DNA of 64,000 bases, taken from Mariniphaga sp041686935. Its GTDB lineage: Bacteria; Bacteroidota; Bacteroidia; Bacteroidales; Prolixibacteraceae. This document shows positions 1 through 8,102 of the stretch, piece by piece. A model generated the notes under the pieces. It was given only the letters and a program-made list of their open reading frames with translations, was not told where the DNA came from and ran no database searches. Position 1 is the first letter of the stretch; each line of letters starts with the position of its first letter. Location of the stretch: NCBI GenBank assembly GCA_041686935.1, contig JAWLCW010000009.1, positions 124,001 through 188,000 of the forward strand, written 5' to 3'. The translations under genes and the position numbers were made by a program.

Positions 1-63
1 GGATAAAGCGATAATAAAAATGGCTTCTTTGTATTCAAAAAAATACTGTAATACTTGTTCCAT
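1..63 (-). CDS. pntAB: NAD(P) transhydrogenase alpha subunit part 2 (PntA2/PntAB), 5' end only
   Basis: Partial gene: only the first 21 codons are in the window, starting at ATG 63-61 and running off the left edge. The peptide begins MEQVLQYFFEYKEAIFIIAL, which resembles the start of the short membrane part of the alpha subunit in three-subunit proton-translocating transhydrogenases. It starts 11 bases after the stop of the gene encoding the soluble NAD-binding part, the usual order pntA1-pntA2-pntB. The family couples hydride transfer from NADH to NADP+ with proton entry. The identification rests on synteny plus a very short peptide. Confidence 0.7.
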   Translation of the reverse strand, partial: MEQVLQYFFEYKEAIFIIALS

Positions 64-74
64 ATCCTGTTTTT

Positions 75-1205
75 TTATTTGTTTTCTAGTACAGATTTCA
101 CCCGCTCATTGAAAATTTCTCCCTGATGTGTAATGCAGGTTCCTTTTACAATGTCGTCTTCAAAATTGAGATTCAGTGTACCTTCATCTCCGATAATAAG
201 TTTCAGGAAATTCAGCACATTTTTGCCAAACATACGGCTGGCATCCAGCGGAGTTTGCGCCGGGTAATTGGACTGACCGATAATGGTTTTTCCTTTGAAT
301 TCAACTACCTCGTCGTTTTTGGTCAGCTCACAGTTTCCTCCGGAAGAGGCTGCAAGGTCAACAATTACTGCACCTGCTTTCATTTTTTCCACGGTTTCTT
401 TTGAAATCAGAAGCGGTGCTTTCCGTCCGGGAATTTGCGCGGTGCAAATAATTACGTCGGATTTTACAGCCTGGGCATCAATAGCTTCCTGCTGCTTCTG
501 CTTATATTCTTCGGTTTGTTCCACTGCATATCCTCCGGCATCTTTGCTTTCGGTTGCCCCTTCCACATCAACAAACTTGCCGCCCAAACTTTTTACTTCC
601 TCCTTTACCGCCGAGCGAACATCAAACACATAAACCTGCGAACCCAACCTTCGCGCAGTGGCTACTGCCTGTAAGCCTGCCACGCCAGCACCCAAAATAA
701 GTACATTGGCCGGGCGTATTGTACCGGCGGCTGTCATAAACATCGGGAAGAAAGTGGGCAATCGCAATGCTGCTTCCAGCACTGCTTTGTAACCGGCTAC
801 TGTTGCCATTGACGAAAGTATGTCCATGGCCTGAGCCCGACTGGTTCGCGGTATGGAATCGAGGCTGAAGGTAGTAACTCCCAGATTCAGAAAAGTTTTT
901 ACCAGTTCGGTTTCCCACAACGGATTAAAAACACTAATCCAAACCTGCGTTTTTTTCAGTTTTTTCAGATCGTCTTCGGCAGGGGGCTGAATTTGAAGCA
1001 AAACCTCTGCCTTTTCGAAAATTTCTTTTCGGGAAACCACGCCGGCGCCGGCATCTTTGTATGCAGAATCGGGCGCAAAAGCTTTCTCTCCGGCAGATTG
1101 TTCCACCAAAACTTCAACCTTTAATTCAATAAGGTTTTGAACAATATCCGGTAATAAAGCAACACGGGTTTCTTTTCCGTACTCTTTTAATAAACCAAGA
1201 ATCAT
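75..1205 (-). CDS. pntA: NAD(P) transhydrogenase alpha subunit part 1 (PntA1), soluble NAD-binding domain
   Basis: 376 residues from ATG 1205; an in-frame TTG at 1211 would add two residues but is less likely. This is the cytoplasmic domain I of proton-translocating transhydrogenase, which binds NADH and passes hydride to NADP+ on domain III. It is related to alanine dehydrogenase. Visible features are the N-terminal KEYGKETRVALLP segment, a Rossmann motif LILGAGVAGLQAVATARRLG near residue 170, and the mobile-loop type region with QIPGRKAP and VDLAASSGGN. A length of about 375 residues matches the separate alpha-1 subunit of three-subunit enzymes, so the short length is not a truncation. The membrane subunit gene follows after 11 bases. 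A Bacteroidota-type promoter and a perfect palindrome lie just upstream. Confidence 0.93.
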   Translation of the reverse strand: MILGLLKEYGKETRVALLPDIVQNLIELKVEVLVEQSAGEKAFAPDSAYKDAGAGVVSRKEIFEKAEVLLQIQPPAEDDLKKLKKTQVWISVFNPLWETELVKTFLNLGVTTFSLDSIPRTSRAQAMDILSSMATVAGYKAVLEAALRLPTFFPMFMTAAGTIRPANVLILGAGVAGLQAVATARRLGSQVYVFDVRSAVKEEVKSLGGKFVDVEGATESKDAGGYAVEQTEEYKQKQQEAIDAQAVKSDVIICTAQIPGRKAPLLISKETVEKMKAGAVIVDLAASSGGNCELTKNDEVVEFKGKTIIGQSNYPAQTPLDASRMFGKNVLNFLKLIIGDEGTLNLNFEDDIVKGTCITHQGEIFNERVKSVLENK

Positions 1206-1234
1206 AAACAATTTGATTTAGATAATTTTGATTG

Positions 1235-1242
1235 CAAAACTA
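1235..1242 (-). promoter_or_regulatory. Predicted -7 element of the pntA promoter
   Basis: Read on the minus strand the site is TAGTTTTG, matching the Bacteroidota -7 consensus TAnnTTTG, about 30 bases before the pntA1 ATG. No clear -33 TTG lies at the expected distance; a palindrome occupies that place. Confidence 0.45.
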
Positions 1243-1256
1243 ATAAAAATTTCCAA

Positions 1257-1272
1257 CCGTTAACGTTAACGG
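1257..1272. promoter_or_regulatory. Perfect 16-bp palindrome, candidate operator of pntA
   Basis: The sequence CCGTTAACGTTAACGG is its own reverse complement. It sits about 15 bp upstream of the predicted pntA -7 element, roughly where the -33 element would be, a typical position for a repressor or activator site. The binding protein is unknown. The site lies in the gap between pntA and the end of the hybrid kinase gene, both on the minus strand. Confidence 0.5.
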
Positions 1273-1327
1273 GATATATTTTTTAACATGTTTTAATTCA
1301 ATATTTCAATTTAAAAGTGCAGGGCAA

Positions 1328-3643
1328 TCAATTGTTTTCTACTCCGAAATGTTTTCTGATCATTTTCATCAAATCGTTTTTGCCGAAAGGTTTGGTAAGA
1401 TAGTCGTCGAAACCGGCATTCAAAGCTTTTTCGCGGTCGCCGGCAAGCGCATGTGCCGTTTGTGCGATAACTACGATTCTGCCGTGATTTATTTCTTTCA
1501 GTTTTCGTGCTGTTGTGTAGCCGTCGAGCCCCGGCATTTTAATGTCCATCAATACAAGGTCGGTATCGTTATGTTTGTTGTACACCCCGATGGCCTCTTC
1601 ACCACATGAAGCATAGAGCACTTCTTTACAAATTCCTTCGAGGATTGCTGACAAATACATTTGACCCACCTGGTCGTCTTCAACAACCATTACTTTCAGC
1701 TTTTTTAGTATTTGGGCATCGGTATTGTCTATGGTATCATCCGGTATTGTCGTTTCTTCTGTTTTTTCTTTTTTAGAAACGTAGGGAAGGGTAAAACAGA
1801 AGCGGGAACCTTTTCCAAATTCCGATTCCAATTCAATTTTGCCACCCAGCATTTCAACGTAAGCTTTTGCAATTGATAACCCCAGTCCTGCTCCTTCATA
1901 AGGTTTAGACAAGCTGAGATCGGCCTGAATAAAACGGTCGAATACCACTTTCTGACGGTCTTTCTCAATTCCAATACCTGTGTCTTCCACATAAAACTCC
2001 AGATGGTTTTCGTTCTGGTGATATCCAAATTCTATACTCCCTGTGTTGGTGTATTTCACCGCATTTTTTATCAGGTTGGAAAGGATTCCGTTTAATTTTT
2101 CCCTGTCAGTTTCTATAATGGCTTCATGGGAGGGGAGGCCTTTATAGAATGAAAACTGAAGTCCTCTTTTTTCAGTATCGGGTTTGAAAAAGTTGAAGAA
2201 GTAATCCAGTTGTTCGTTGATATTTACATCCGTTTTCTGAAGCTCGAGTGCGCCCGATTCAATTTTTGATATTTCAATCAGATCGTTTATGGTACTCAAC
2301 ATGCGCTGTCCGCTTTTTTGAATGATTTTGATGTATTTATTTTTTTCTTTTCCTGTAAGTCTGGGTTCTTTCAGTAACTCGGTGAATCCCATGATGCCGT
2401 TCATGGGCGTGCGGATTTCATGACTTACATTGGCCAGAAATGCTGATTTCAGCCGGTCGCTTTCTTCCGCTTTTTCCTTGGCTGTTACCAAATCGTGAAT
2501 CATTTTTTTCATTTCGGAAACATCCTCCCGCACCGAAACAAAATGGGTGATTTCATTTTTTGAATTCAAAACGGGTGAAATGGAGATGTCTTCCCAGTAA
2601 AGGTCACCATTTTTATTTTTGTTTATTAGTTCACCTTTCCACTCGTCGCCCTTTAGTATGGTTCGCCACAAATCTTCGTAAACCGACTGCGGATGTTTAC
2701 CTGATTTGAAAATGTTTGGTTTTTTACCTTTTACATCGGCAAAAGTATAACCGGTTATTTTTGTGAATGCGGAGTTGACATATTCAATTACCCCATTATT
2801 GTCGGTTACCACTATGCTCACCGGACTTTGTTCAACGGACCGGCTCAACAGTTTCAACTGCTTTTCAATTTCAATCCGTTCTGTTATATCACGTGCAATG
2901 CTCATGATTACATGTTCACCCTGGTATTTTACAAGGGTGGAATTTAGTTCTACCGGAATATTTTTGCCGGATTTTGTAGTATGCCAGGTTTGAAAAAACT
3001 GATTTTTGACGACTGGCATTTTCATAACCAAATCCAGAATATCTGATTTTGACAGGTGCTTGTCAATTCCCTGCAATCCAATTTCCAGAAGTTCTTTTCT
3101 TGAATAGCCTAAAACTTTTACGGCCGTTTCATTAACCTCCAAAAGATCTCCGTTGGTTTTGATAATCCAAACCGTTTCTTTCATGCCGTTAATCAAATCC
3201 TTGTATTCTTCAAGACTTTGCAGCAGTTGTTTTTCCATTTCAGCTCTTTCGCGGCGGGCTTTGCTTTTTTCCAGCGCTTCCATTATGGCAAAGGGAAGTC
3301 GTTTAATCTGTTCTTTTATTACATAATCGTTAGCGCCGGCTTTCATACAAGCCACTGCGGTTTCTTCATTCATTGAACCGGTGAGTACAACAAATGGAAG
3401 AAAAGGTGATAATTTTCGCGTGATGGTTAAGGCTAACATCCCGTCGAAAGTTGGCATGGAGTAGTCGGATACAACTATATCAGGGTTAAATTCATTCAAT
3501 TCTTTTCTGAATTCGGGTTCGGTATCCACCACTTTGTAAATAAAATCAATTCCTCCCTTTTTTATTTCACGGCGAGCCAATTCTGCATCGGCCGGAAGGT
3601 CTTCTGCAAAAAGAATTTTTACTTTGTTACCTGATGGGTTCAT
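1328..3643 (-). CDS. Hybrid histidine kinase, REC-PAS-PAS-HisKA-HATPase-REC
   Basis: 771 residues, no signal peptide or membrane helix, so cytoplasmic. Domain order: N-terminal receiver (about 8-125; acidic pair E14/D15, phosphoacceptor D60, conserved K110), PAS (about 145-258), PAS (about 268-380, with the GDEWKGEL/DLYWED pattern), HisKA with phosphorylated H408 in NVSHEIRTP, HATPase_c with N box NLIKNAVKY and G boxes DTGIGIEKD and GAGLGLS, then a C-terminal receiver (about 650-768; D700, K751). It can accept phosphate at the N terminus, autophosphorylate, and pass phosphate to its own C-terminal receiver. There is no Hpt or DNA-binding domain. It is the last gene of a minus-strand run of sensory genes, 89 bases after a single-domain receiver that could be a partner. 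Confidence 0.93.
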   Translation of the reverse strand: MNPSGNKVKILFAEDLPADAELARREIKKGGIDFIYKVVDTEPEFRKELNEFNPDIVVSDYSMPTFDGMLALTITRKLSPFLPFVVLTGSMNEETAVACMKAGANDYVIKEQIKRLPFAIMEALEKSKARRERAEMEKQLLQSLEEYKDLINGMKETVWIIKTNGDLLEVNETAVKVLGYSRKELLEIGLQGIDKHLSKSDILDLVMKMPVVKNQFFQTWHTTKSGKNIPVELNSTLVKYQGEHVIMSIARDITERIEIEKQLKLLSRSVEQSPVSIVVTDNNGVIEYVNSAFTKITGYTFADVKGKKPNIFKSGKHPQSVYEDLWRTILKGDEWKGELINKNKNGDLYWEDISISPVLNSKNEITHFVSVREDVSEMKKMIHDLVTAKEKAEESDRLKSAFLANVSHEIRTPMNGIMGFTELLKEPRLTGKEKNKYIKIIQKSGQRMLSTINDLIEISKIESGALELQKTDVNINEQLDYFFNFFKPDTEKRGLQFSFYKGLPSHEAIIETDREKLNGILSNLIKNAVKYTNTGSIEFGYHQNENHLEFYVEDTGIGIEKDRQKVVFDRFIQADLSLSKPYEGAGLGLSIAKAYVEMLGGKIELESEFGKGSRFCFTLPYVSKKEKTEETTIPDDTIDNTDAQILKKLKVMVVEDDQVGQMYLSAILEGICKEVLYASCGEEAIGVYNKHNDTDLVLMDIKMPGLDGYTTARKLKEINHGRIVVIAQTAHALAGDREKALNAGFDDYLTKPFGKNDLMKMIRKHFGVENN

Positions 3644-3732
3644 ACAATTATTTTATTAAATGATTTAATGATATTGAAAAAAAAAGCCATTTTCTCAATT
3701 TATTCAGACATGAAAAAAGACTTTATTTGATT

Positions 3733-4179
3733 TTATTCATGCGGTTGCTGGTTGAGTAAAAGCCAGTAAAGGCTTAAATCCCGCACGGCATCAACAAATT
3801 TGTCAAAATCAACCGGTTTTACAATATAACTGTTTACACCAAGCCGATAGCTGTTAATTAAATCTGATTCCTCTTTTGAAGAAGTTAAAACAACAACCGG
3901 TATCATTTTGGTTTCAGCATGGCTTTTTATCTCTTTTAAAACCTCTAAACCGTCTATCTTAGGAAGTTTTAAATCGAGCAGAATTATTTTCGGATGCATA
4001 TTTTTCACGCGGTCTGCAAATTTTCCTTTGGCAAAAATAAAATCGAGTGCCATTTCGCCATCGTTTACTACCAATACATTATTTGCCAGGTGGTTTTTTT
4101 TAAGGGCTCTTAGCGCCATTTCTGCATCATTGGGATTGTCTTCCACAATCAGGATTTCAACCTCGTTGTAATTTTCCAT
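3733..4179 (-). CDS. Single-domain response regulator (CheY/Rcp1-like)
   Basis: 148 residues from ATG 4179; the frame stays open to an upstream ATG at 4212, but residues before MENYNEVEIL do not belong to the receiver fold. The whole protein is one receiver domain: acidic pair E13/D14 in VEDNPND, phosphoacceptor D69 in LLDLKLPKIDG, T99 and K121 in VVVLTSS and IVKPVD. The VEDNPxDAEM start and the long loop before the Asp are typical of Rcp1-type regulators that pair with phytochrome-like kinases. It lies 65 bases downstream of the PAS histidine kinase gene, whose kinase module is of that phytochrome-like type, so that protein is the likeliest phosphodonor. It has no output domain and probably acts by protein contact or phosphotransfer. 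Confidence 0.9.
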   Translation of the reverse strand: MENYNEVEILIVEDNPNDAEMALRALKKNHLANNVLVVNDGEMALDFIFAKGKFADRVKNMHPKIILLDLKLPKIDGLEVLKEIKSHAETKMIPVVVLTSSKEESDLINSYRLGVNSYIVKPVDFDKFVDAVRDLSLYWLLLNQQPHE

Positions 4180-4244
4180 TGATGATATATTTATGGGTAT
4201 GTAAATTTTCAAAGGTAGTATTTAATTTAAACTATATATATGAT

Positions 4245-6458
4245 TTACTGCAACAATGAAAACCAGAAAGTAGCTCCTTTATTTAACTCCCCTTCGGCCC
4301 AAACACGACCTCCGTGGCGGTTAACAATACGCTTTACAAGGGCAAGTCCAACTCCGGTTCCTTCAAACTCGTCCTCCTTATGCAACCGCTGAAACACACC
4401 AAACAGTTTGTTTATATATTTCTGATTAAACCCCGCACCAAAATCTTTCACAAAAAACTGAATCTCTCCTTCACTTTTCCTTGCCCCAATTTCAATTTTT
4501 TTTATTTCTGATTTTGAACTGTATTTTAAAGCATTGCCAATCAGGTTTTGCCATACTTGCTTAAACAGGTTCAGATCGACTTCAATCACCGGCATTTCGG
4601 TTACAATAAAATCAAAAGTATTTTGCTCTTCAGCGGAAGCAATTTCGTGGTACATGGATATGGCAGTGGCCTTCATATCAACCCTTGAATAATTTAAACT
4701 GGAGCGCGTAACACGGGAGAGGTTTAGCATATCGGTAATCAACTTGTCCATTTTCGATGCGTTTTCGCGAATGGTGGAAATAAACCGTTTGCCTTCCTCG
4801 TCCAGTTTTTCAGCATAATCTTCCAGCAGGAATTTTGAAAAACCGTTTATGGCACGCAGCGGCGCCCGCAGGTCGTGCGAAACCGAGTAGGTAAATGCCT
4901 CCAGCTCCTGGTTGGCTGCTTCAAGTTTCCGGCGTTCATTTTTTAATTCCGAAGTAATCGTGTTCAGGTCTTCCACCATATAGAGCATGGCCTTTTGACT
5001 TTTATCCAGCTTTTGTATTTTTTCTTTCAGCTCTGCGGTTCGCTGCACTACTTGTTCTTCCAGCTTATCTTTAAGTTGAATAAGTTCATTTTCAGCTCTT
5101 TTTCGTTCAGTAATATCCCAAAAAGTAACCACCGAACCGGTTGCAATTCCTTTTTGCCGGACTGGATAAGAAAAGTATTCTGAAGGAAAACTGGTGCCGT
5201 CTGCGCGCCAAATTACATCGTCTGCACTGTATGAACTTTCACCCAAATTCAGGGCTTTTAAAATTTTACAATCTTCTGCCGGGTAGGGAGTACCATCAAT
5301 TTTGGTATGGTGAATAAGTTCGTGAATATTTTTTCCGATAACTTTTTTGTCATTTTCAAAACCTAAAATTTGAAGTGCAGATTTATTGATAAGAGTACAA
5401 TTTCCTGAAATATCGATTCCGTATATCCCTTCGGCTGTTGAGTCTAACAGAAGGCGGACTTGCAATTCACTTTCTTTATATAACTTCTGTTGAATTTCCA
5501 GCTCTTTTAACGTTTTTTTATGCTCAATAATTTCGTCGCTTAATTTTTTGGTTCTTCTTTTTACTTCTTTCCCCAAAAACACAATCCAAAGAAAAATGCC
5601 TGCAATTAAAACAGGTATCAGAAAAAAAAGAGTCCGCCTGATATATTTTTCTCTGGAAACGAATTTTCCCTCTACCGGTCCGAACCATTTCAACCTGATT
5701 TGTTCAAATGTGCCGTTTGCTATTATAACCGATAAACCTTCGTTAAGCAGAACAAGCAGATTCTGATTTCCTTTCTGAACTGCAAAACAAAAGTCCTGAC
5801 GGAATTCGGGCAGTTGAAAATCCAGCGCTTTAACGGATTTTACGTTCATCTCCTCCAGCAATTTTAACCCTGTAATTCGTTGTGTAACTACAGCATCAAA
5901 TCTACCGGCATCAAGTTCTCTGAATGCTTCTTCAAAAGTATGGGTGGTAAAAATTTTTTCTGAAATTTTTTCCCGTCGTACAAATTCTTCTGCATTGTCG
6001 CCCTTCATTACCGCAATTTCCTTTTCTTTCAGGTCTTCCAACGATTGAATTCCCGTTTCAGTTTTTCGAACAAAAACAGCGCCGTGCAATGAAAGATAAG
6101 GCATGGTAAAGTCAAATACTTCTTCGCGTTCAGGAGTTCGTCCAACCAACGGCAGTGCATCAATTCTTCCTTCGGCCAGGTCTTGTCTAATCTGATTCCA
6201 GATTCCGATTTTTATTTCAACATTTAATCCGGCAGCCTGCGCGGCGGCTTTAAAAAGTTCCACTGAAAAACCGTCTGCATTTCCGTTTTCATCAACAATA
6301 CAATAGGGCGGATAATCTGGCTCAGAAGCAATTAAAATAGAATTGATGTGCCTGGATTGTAAGTCTGGTTTTCCGTTTTGCTGTGCATTTACCAGCGGCA
6401 AACAAAAAACAGACAGAAAAAAGGGCAATATTTTTTTTATGAGTAGTGGTTTAATCAT
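4245..6458 (-). CDS. Membrane histidine kinase with periplasmic SBP_bac_3 sensor and PAS domain
   Basis: 737 residues. A signal peptide (about 1-25) is followed by a bacterial solute-binding protein family 3 domain (about 40-265; EPDYPPYCIVDENG start, FDFTMPYLSLHGAVFVR), one membrane helix (about 276-296), a coiled coil, a PAS domain (about 333-450), a second coiled coil, HisKA with H528 in YSVSHDLRAPLRAINGF, and HATPase_c ending near the C terminus (NLIGNALKYSS, DFGAGFN, GTGVGLALVKRIVNRHGG). The sensor is of the type that binds amino acids or small carboxylates; the ligand cannot be told. The HDLRAPLRAI box resembles phytochrome-type kinases. Its ATG overlaps the stop of the upstream membrane PAS gene by 4 bases, which suggests translational coupling and a joint complex. 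Confidence 0.92.
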   Translation of the reverse strand: MIKPLLIKKILPFFLSVFCLPLVNAQQNGKPDLQSRHINSILIASEPDYPPYCIVDENGNADGFSVELFKAAAQAAGLNVEIKIGIWNQIRQDLAEGRIDALPLVGRTPEREEVFDFTMPYLSLHGAVFVRKTETGIQSLEDLKEKEIAVMKGDNAEEFVRREKISEKIFTTHTFEEAFRELDAGRFDAVVTQRITGLKLLEEMNVKSVKALDFQLPEFRQDFCFAVQKGNQNLLVLLNEGLSVIIANGTFEQIRLKWFGPVEGKFVSREKYIRRTLFFLIPVLIAGIFLWIVFLGKEVKRRTKKLSDEIIEHKKTLKELEIQQKLYKESELQVRLLLDSTAEGIYGIDISGNCTLINKSALQILGFENDKKVIGKNIHELIHHTKIDGTPYPAEDCKILKALNLGESSYSADDVIWRADGTSFPSEYFSYPVRQKGIATGSVVTFWDITERKRAENELIQLKDKLEEQVVQRTAELKEKIQKLDKSQKAMLYMVEDLNTITSELKNERRKLEAANQELEAFTYSVSHDLRAPLRAINGFSKFLLEDYAEKLDEEGKRFISTIRENASKMDKLITDMLNLSRVTRSSLNYSRVDMKATAISMYHEIASAEEQNTFDFIVTEMPVIEVDLNLFKQVWQNLIGNALKYSSKSEIKKIEIGARKSEGEIQFFVKDFGAGFNQKYINKLFGVFQRLHKEDEFEGTGVGLALVKRIVNRHGGRVWAEGELNKGATFWFSLLQ

Positions 6459-7933
6459 TTGGTTTGGTTTTTCTCATTTTTTAGCATCTCAATTTCTTTT
6501 CGCAGTTCTTCCATGCGCAACTCGCGTTCGATGGTAGCATCCTGAAATTGCTCCAAATCTTTTATGCGTTCATTCAATTCATTTGTTTTTTCAAGAATTT
6601 TTAATTCCAGGTCAACTTTCAATTTGCGAAGTTCGTCTTCGGCTTGTTTTCGTTGGGTAATGTCAAGAAAAGTAGAATAAACCTGATACGGTTTATCACT
6701 TCCTTTTTTGAATTGGGGAATTGAATTAACAAGAATCCAGACATATCCGTTCAGTTTTGGATTGAATATTCCCTGTACAAAATTCTCAACTGTTTTTTTG
6801 GTTTGCAGGGCAATCATCGCCGGATGCTTTTCTCCGGGAAGTTCATTTTTATTCTGGTCAACTGCTTTCCATCGCGGATCTATGGAAGTCCTTCCTTTCA
6901 TCTGTTCCAGGCTCAGGCCGAGAATCCGTTCGGCAGCAGGATTTGCATCAATAATTTCACCTGCAACATTCTGATATACCACACCCTGAATCATAGTTTC
7001 AAAAAGGTTTCGAAATTTTTTTTCGTTTTTTTGAAGCGCCTCTTCTGATTCTTTGATGGTTCTGTTTTTTTCATCGATTGTTTCTCCCAAATGTTTCGAA
7101 ATTATAGTTGTAATAATGATGGCAATGATAACAACCAAAATCATTATTGCAGCAGATATAATTGCCGGATTCAGGGTTAACCGATGAGAGGAAGGAATAA
7201 TAATTGCCCCTCCAAACAAAGCTGATAATGCTGCAAGCGGAAGAATAAAACGCAGAATATAGCCTCGCGTGGAATTATCGGTGAGGGTACGAAACGGAAA
7301 TGTATTTTTTTGAATTGTGATAACGGAATTGGAAAGAAATATAAATCCGATTGCGGTTGTCAGTGCCATCGGAATTGTCTGGTTGGCCTCGTAAAGCAAC
7401 GGATTTCCATATAAATAGGCCAGGCAAAAAATGAAACTTACTATTAATACTAAAAGGCCAAATATACTTATCAGGTATTCCAACGTTTTTTCCCGGTTTG
7501 GAAACTTCTCTTTTAAAATGAGCAAAAAAACAGCAATTCCGGAAAAGAAAAACAGGGTACCTGTGATTGGTGACATCCTGCCAACAGGAAATCCGTCTAT
7601 TGTGTCGGTTACCGGAATAAGCGATTCTTCAAAGTTGAGGTCTCTCCCGGTAAAAAATCCCACAACCTCCAGCAAACCAAAAAGCAGCACCAAAAAAGAA
7701 AACAGCAAAAACAGGGTTTGTTTTACACCCGATGTTTTGCCTGCATTTATAATCGCCAGTACAGAACCAATTAAAATGAAACTAACGGCTGTACCCGGCG
7801 CCATTGGAATGTAAGTTTCTTTCAGACTTCCAAGAAGCCTCCATCCGGGCAAATACCCCAAGAGGCCAAGCACTGCAACTAAAATGGCGCAAACAGCACT
7901 AATAAAAGAAACCGTTCTCAATTTAATGTTCAT
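6455..7933 (-). CDS. Eight-helix membrane PAS sensor without kinase domain
   Basis: 492 residues. The first 290 or so hold eight hydrophobic helices arranged like a MASE-type integral membrane sensor, with a longer outside loop after helix 3 (near FFTGRDLNFEESLIP). A PAS domain follows (about 305-425; NLFETMIQGVVYQN, ending FLDITQRKQAEDEL), then a coiled-coil tail (about 425-490). HisKA, ATPase, GGDEF and methyl-accepting regions are all missing. The tail contains EQFQDATIERE (about 461-471), nearly identical to the tail of the REC/six-PAS protein encoded upstream. The stop overlaps the start of the next kinase gene by 4 bases, so this protein probably feeds its signal to that kinase by direct contact. 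The membrane domain's ligand is unknown. Confidence 0.85.
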   Translation of the reverse strand: MNIKLRTVSFISAVCAILVAVLGLLGYLPGWRLLGSLKETYIPMAPGTAVSFILIGSVLAIINAGKTSGVKQTLFLLFSFLVLLFGLLEVVGFFTGRDLNFEESLIPVTDTIDGFPVGRMSPITGTLFFFSGIAVFLLILKEKFPNREKTLEYLISIFGLLVLIVSFIFCLAYLYGNPLLYEANQTIPMALTTAIGFIFLSNSVITIQKNTFPFRTLTDNSTRGYILRFILPLAALSALFGGAIIIPSSHRLTLNPAIISAAIMILVVIIAIIITTIISKHLGETIDEKNRTIKESEEALQKNEKKFRNLFETMIQGVVYQNVAGEIIDANPAAERILGLSLEQMKGRTSIDPRWKAVDQNKNELPGEKHPAMIALQTKKTVENFVQGIFNPKLNGYVWILVNSIPQFKKGSDKPYQVYSTFLDITQRKQAEDELRKLKVDLELKILEKTNELNERIKDLEQFQDATIERELRMEELRKEIEMLKNEKNQTK

Positions 7934-7950
7934 TTTAAATCCCTCACAAT

Positions 7951-8082
7951 AAAATGTCGTTTAGTTAGTAAATATTGTAATTCGATTTTTTTGACGTTGT
8001 CAGGAGCTACGCACGCTGACAAGTCTGCGGTGCCTAACCTGTCAACGTCTATAGACTTGACAGCGTTAACTAAACGACTTTA
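7951..8082. repeat. Nested palindromic intergenic element, about 130 bp
   Basis: A perfect 12-bp terminal inverted repeat (GTCGTTTAGTTA at 7956-7967, its complement at 8067-8078) encloses two strong hairpins. Hairpin 1 pairs TTGTCAG near 7998 with CTGACAA near 8016. Hairpin 2 (8040-8063) pairs CTGTCAA with TTGACAG around the palindrome GTCTATAGAC. The arms of the two hairpins are also near complements of each other. The element nearly fills the 169-base gap between two sensory genes on the minus strand. It looks like a small non-autonomous (MITE/REP-like) insertion or a structured RNA in the operon; no coding capacity is seen. Confidence 0.65.
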
Positions 8083-8102
8083 CCTCATAATATTTTAATT
8101 TT

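Noticed and set aside
1..1205. Frameshifted single pntA gene
   Set aside because: The split into a soluble part 1 and a membrane part 2 is the normal three-subunit arrangement, and the 11-base spacer with a new ATG fits it.
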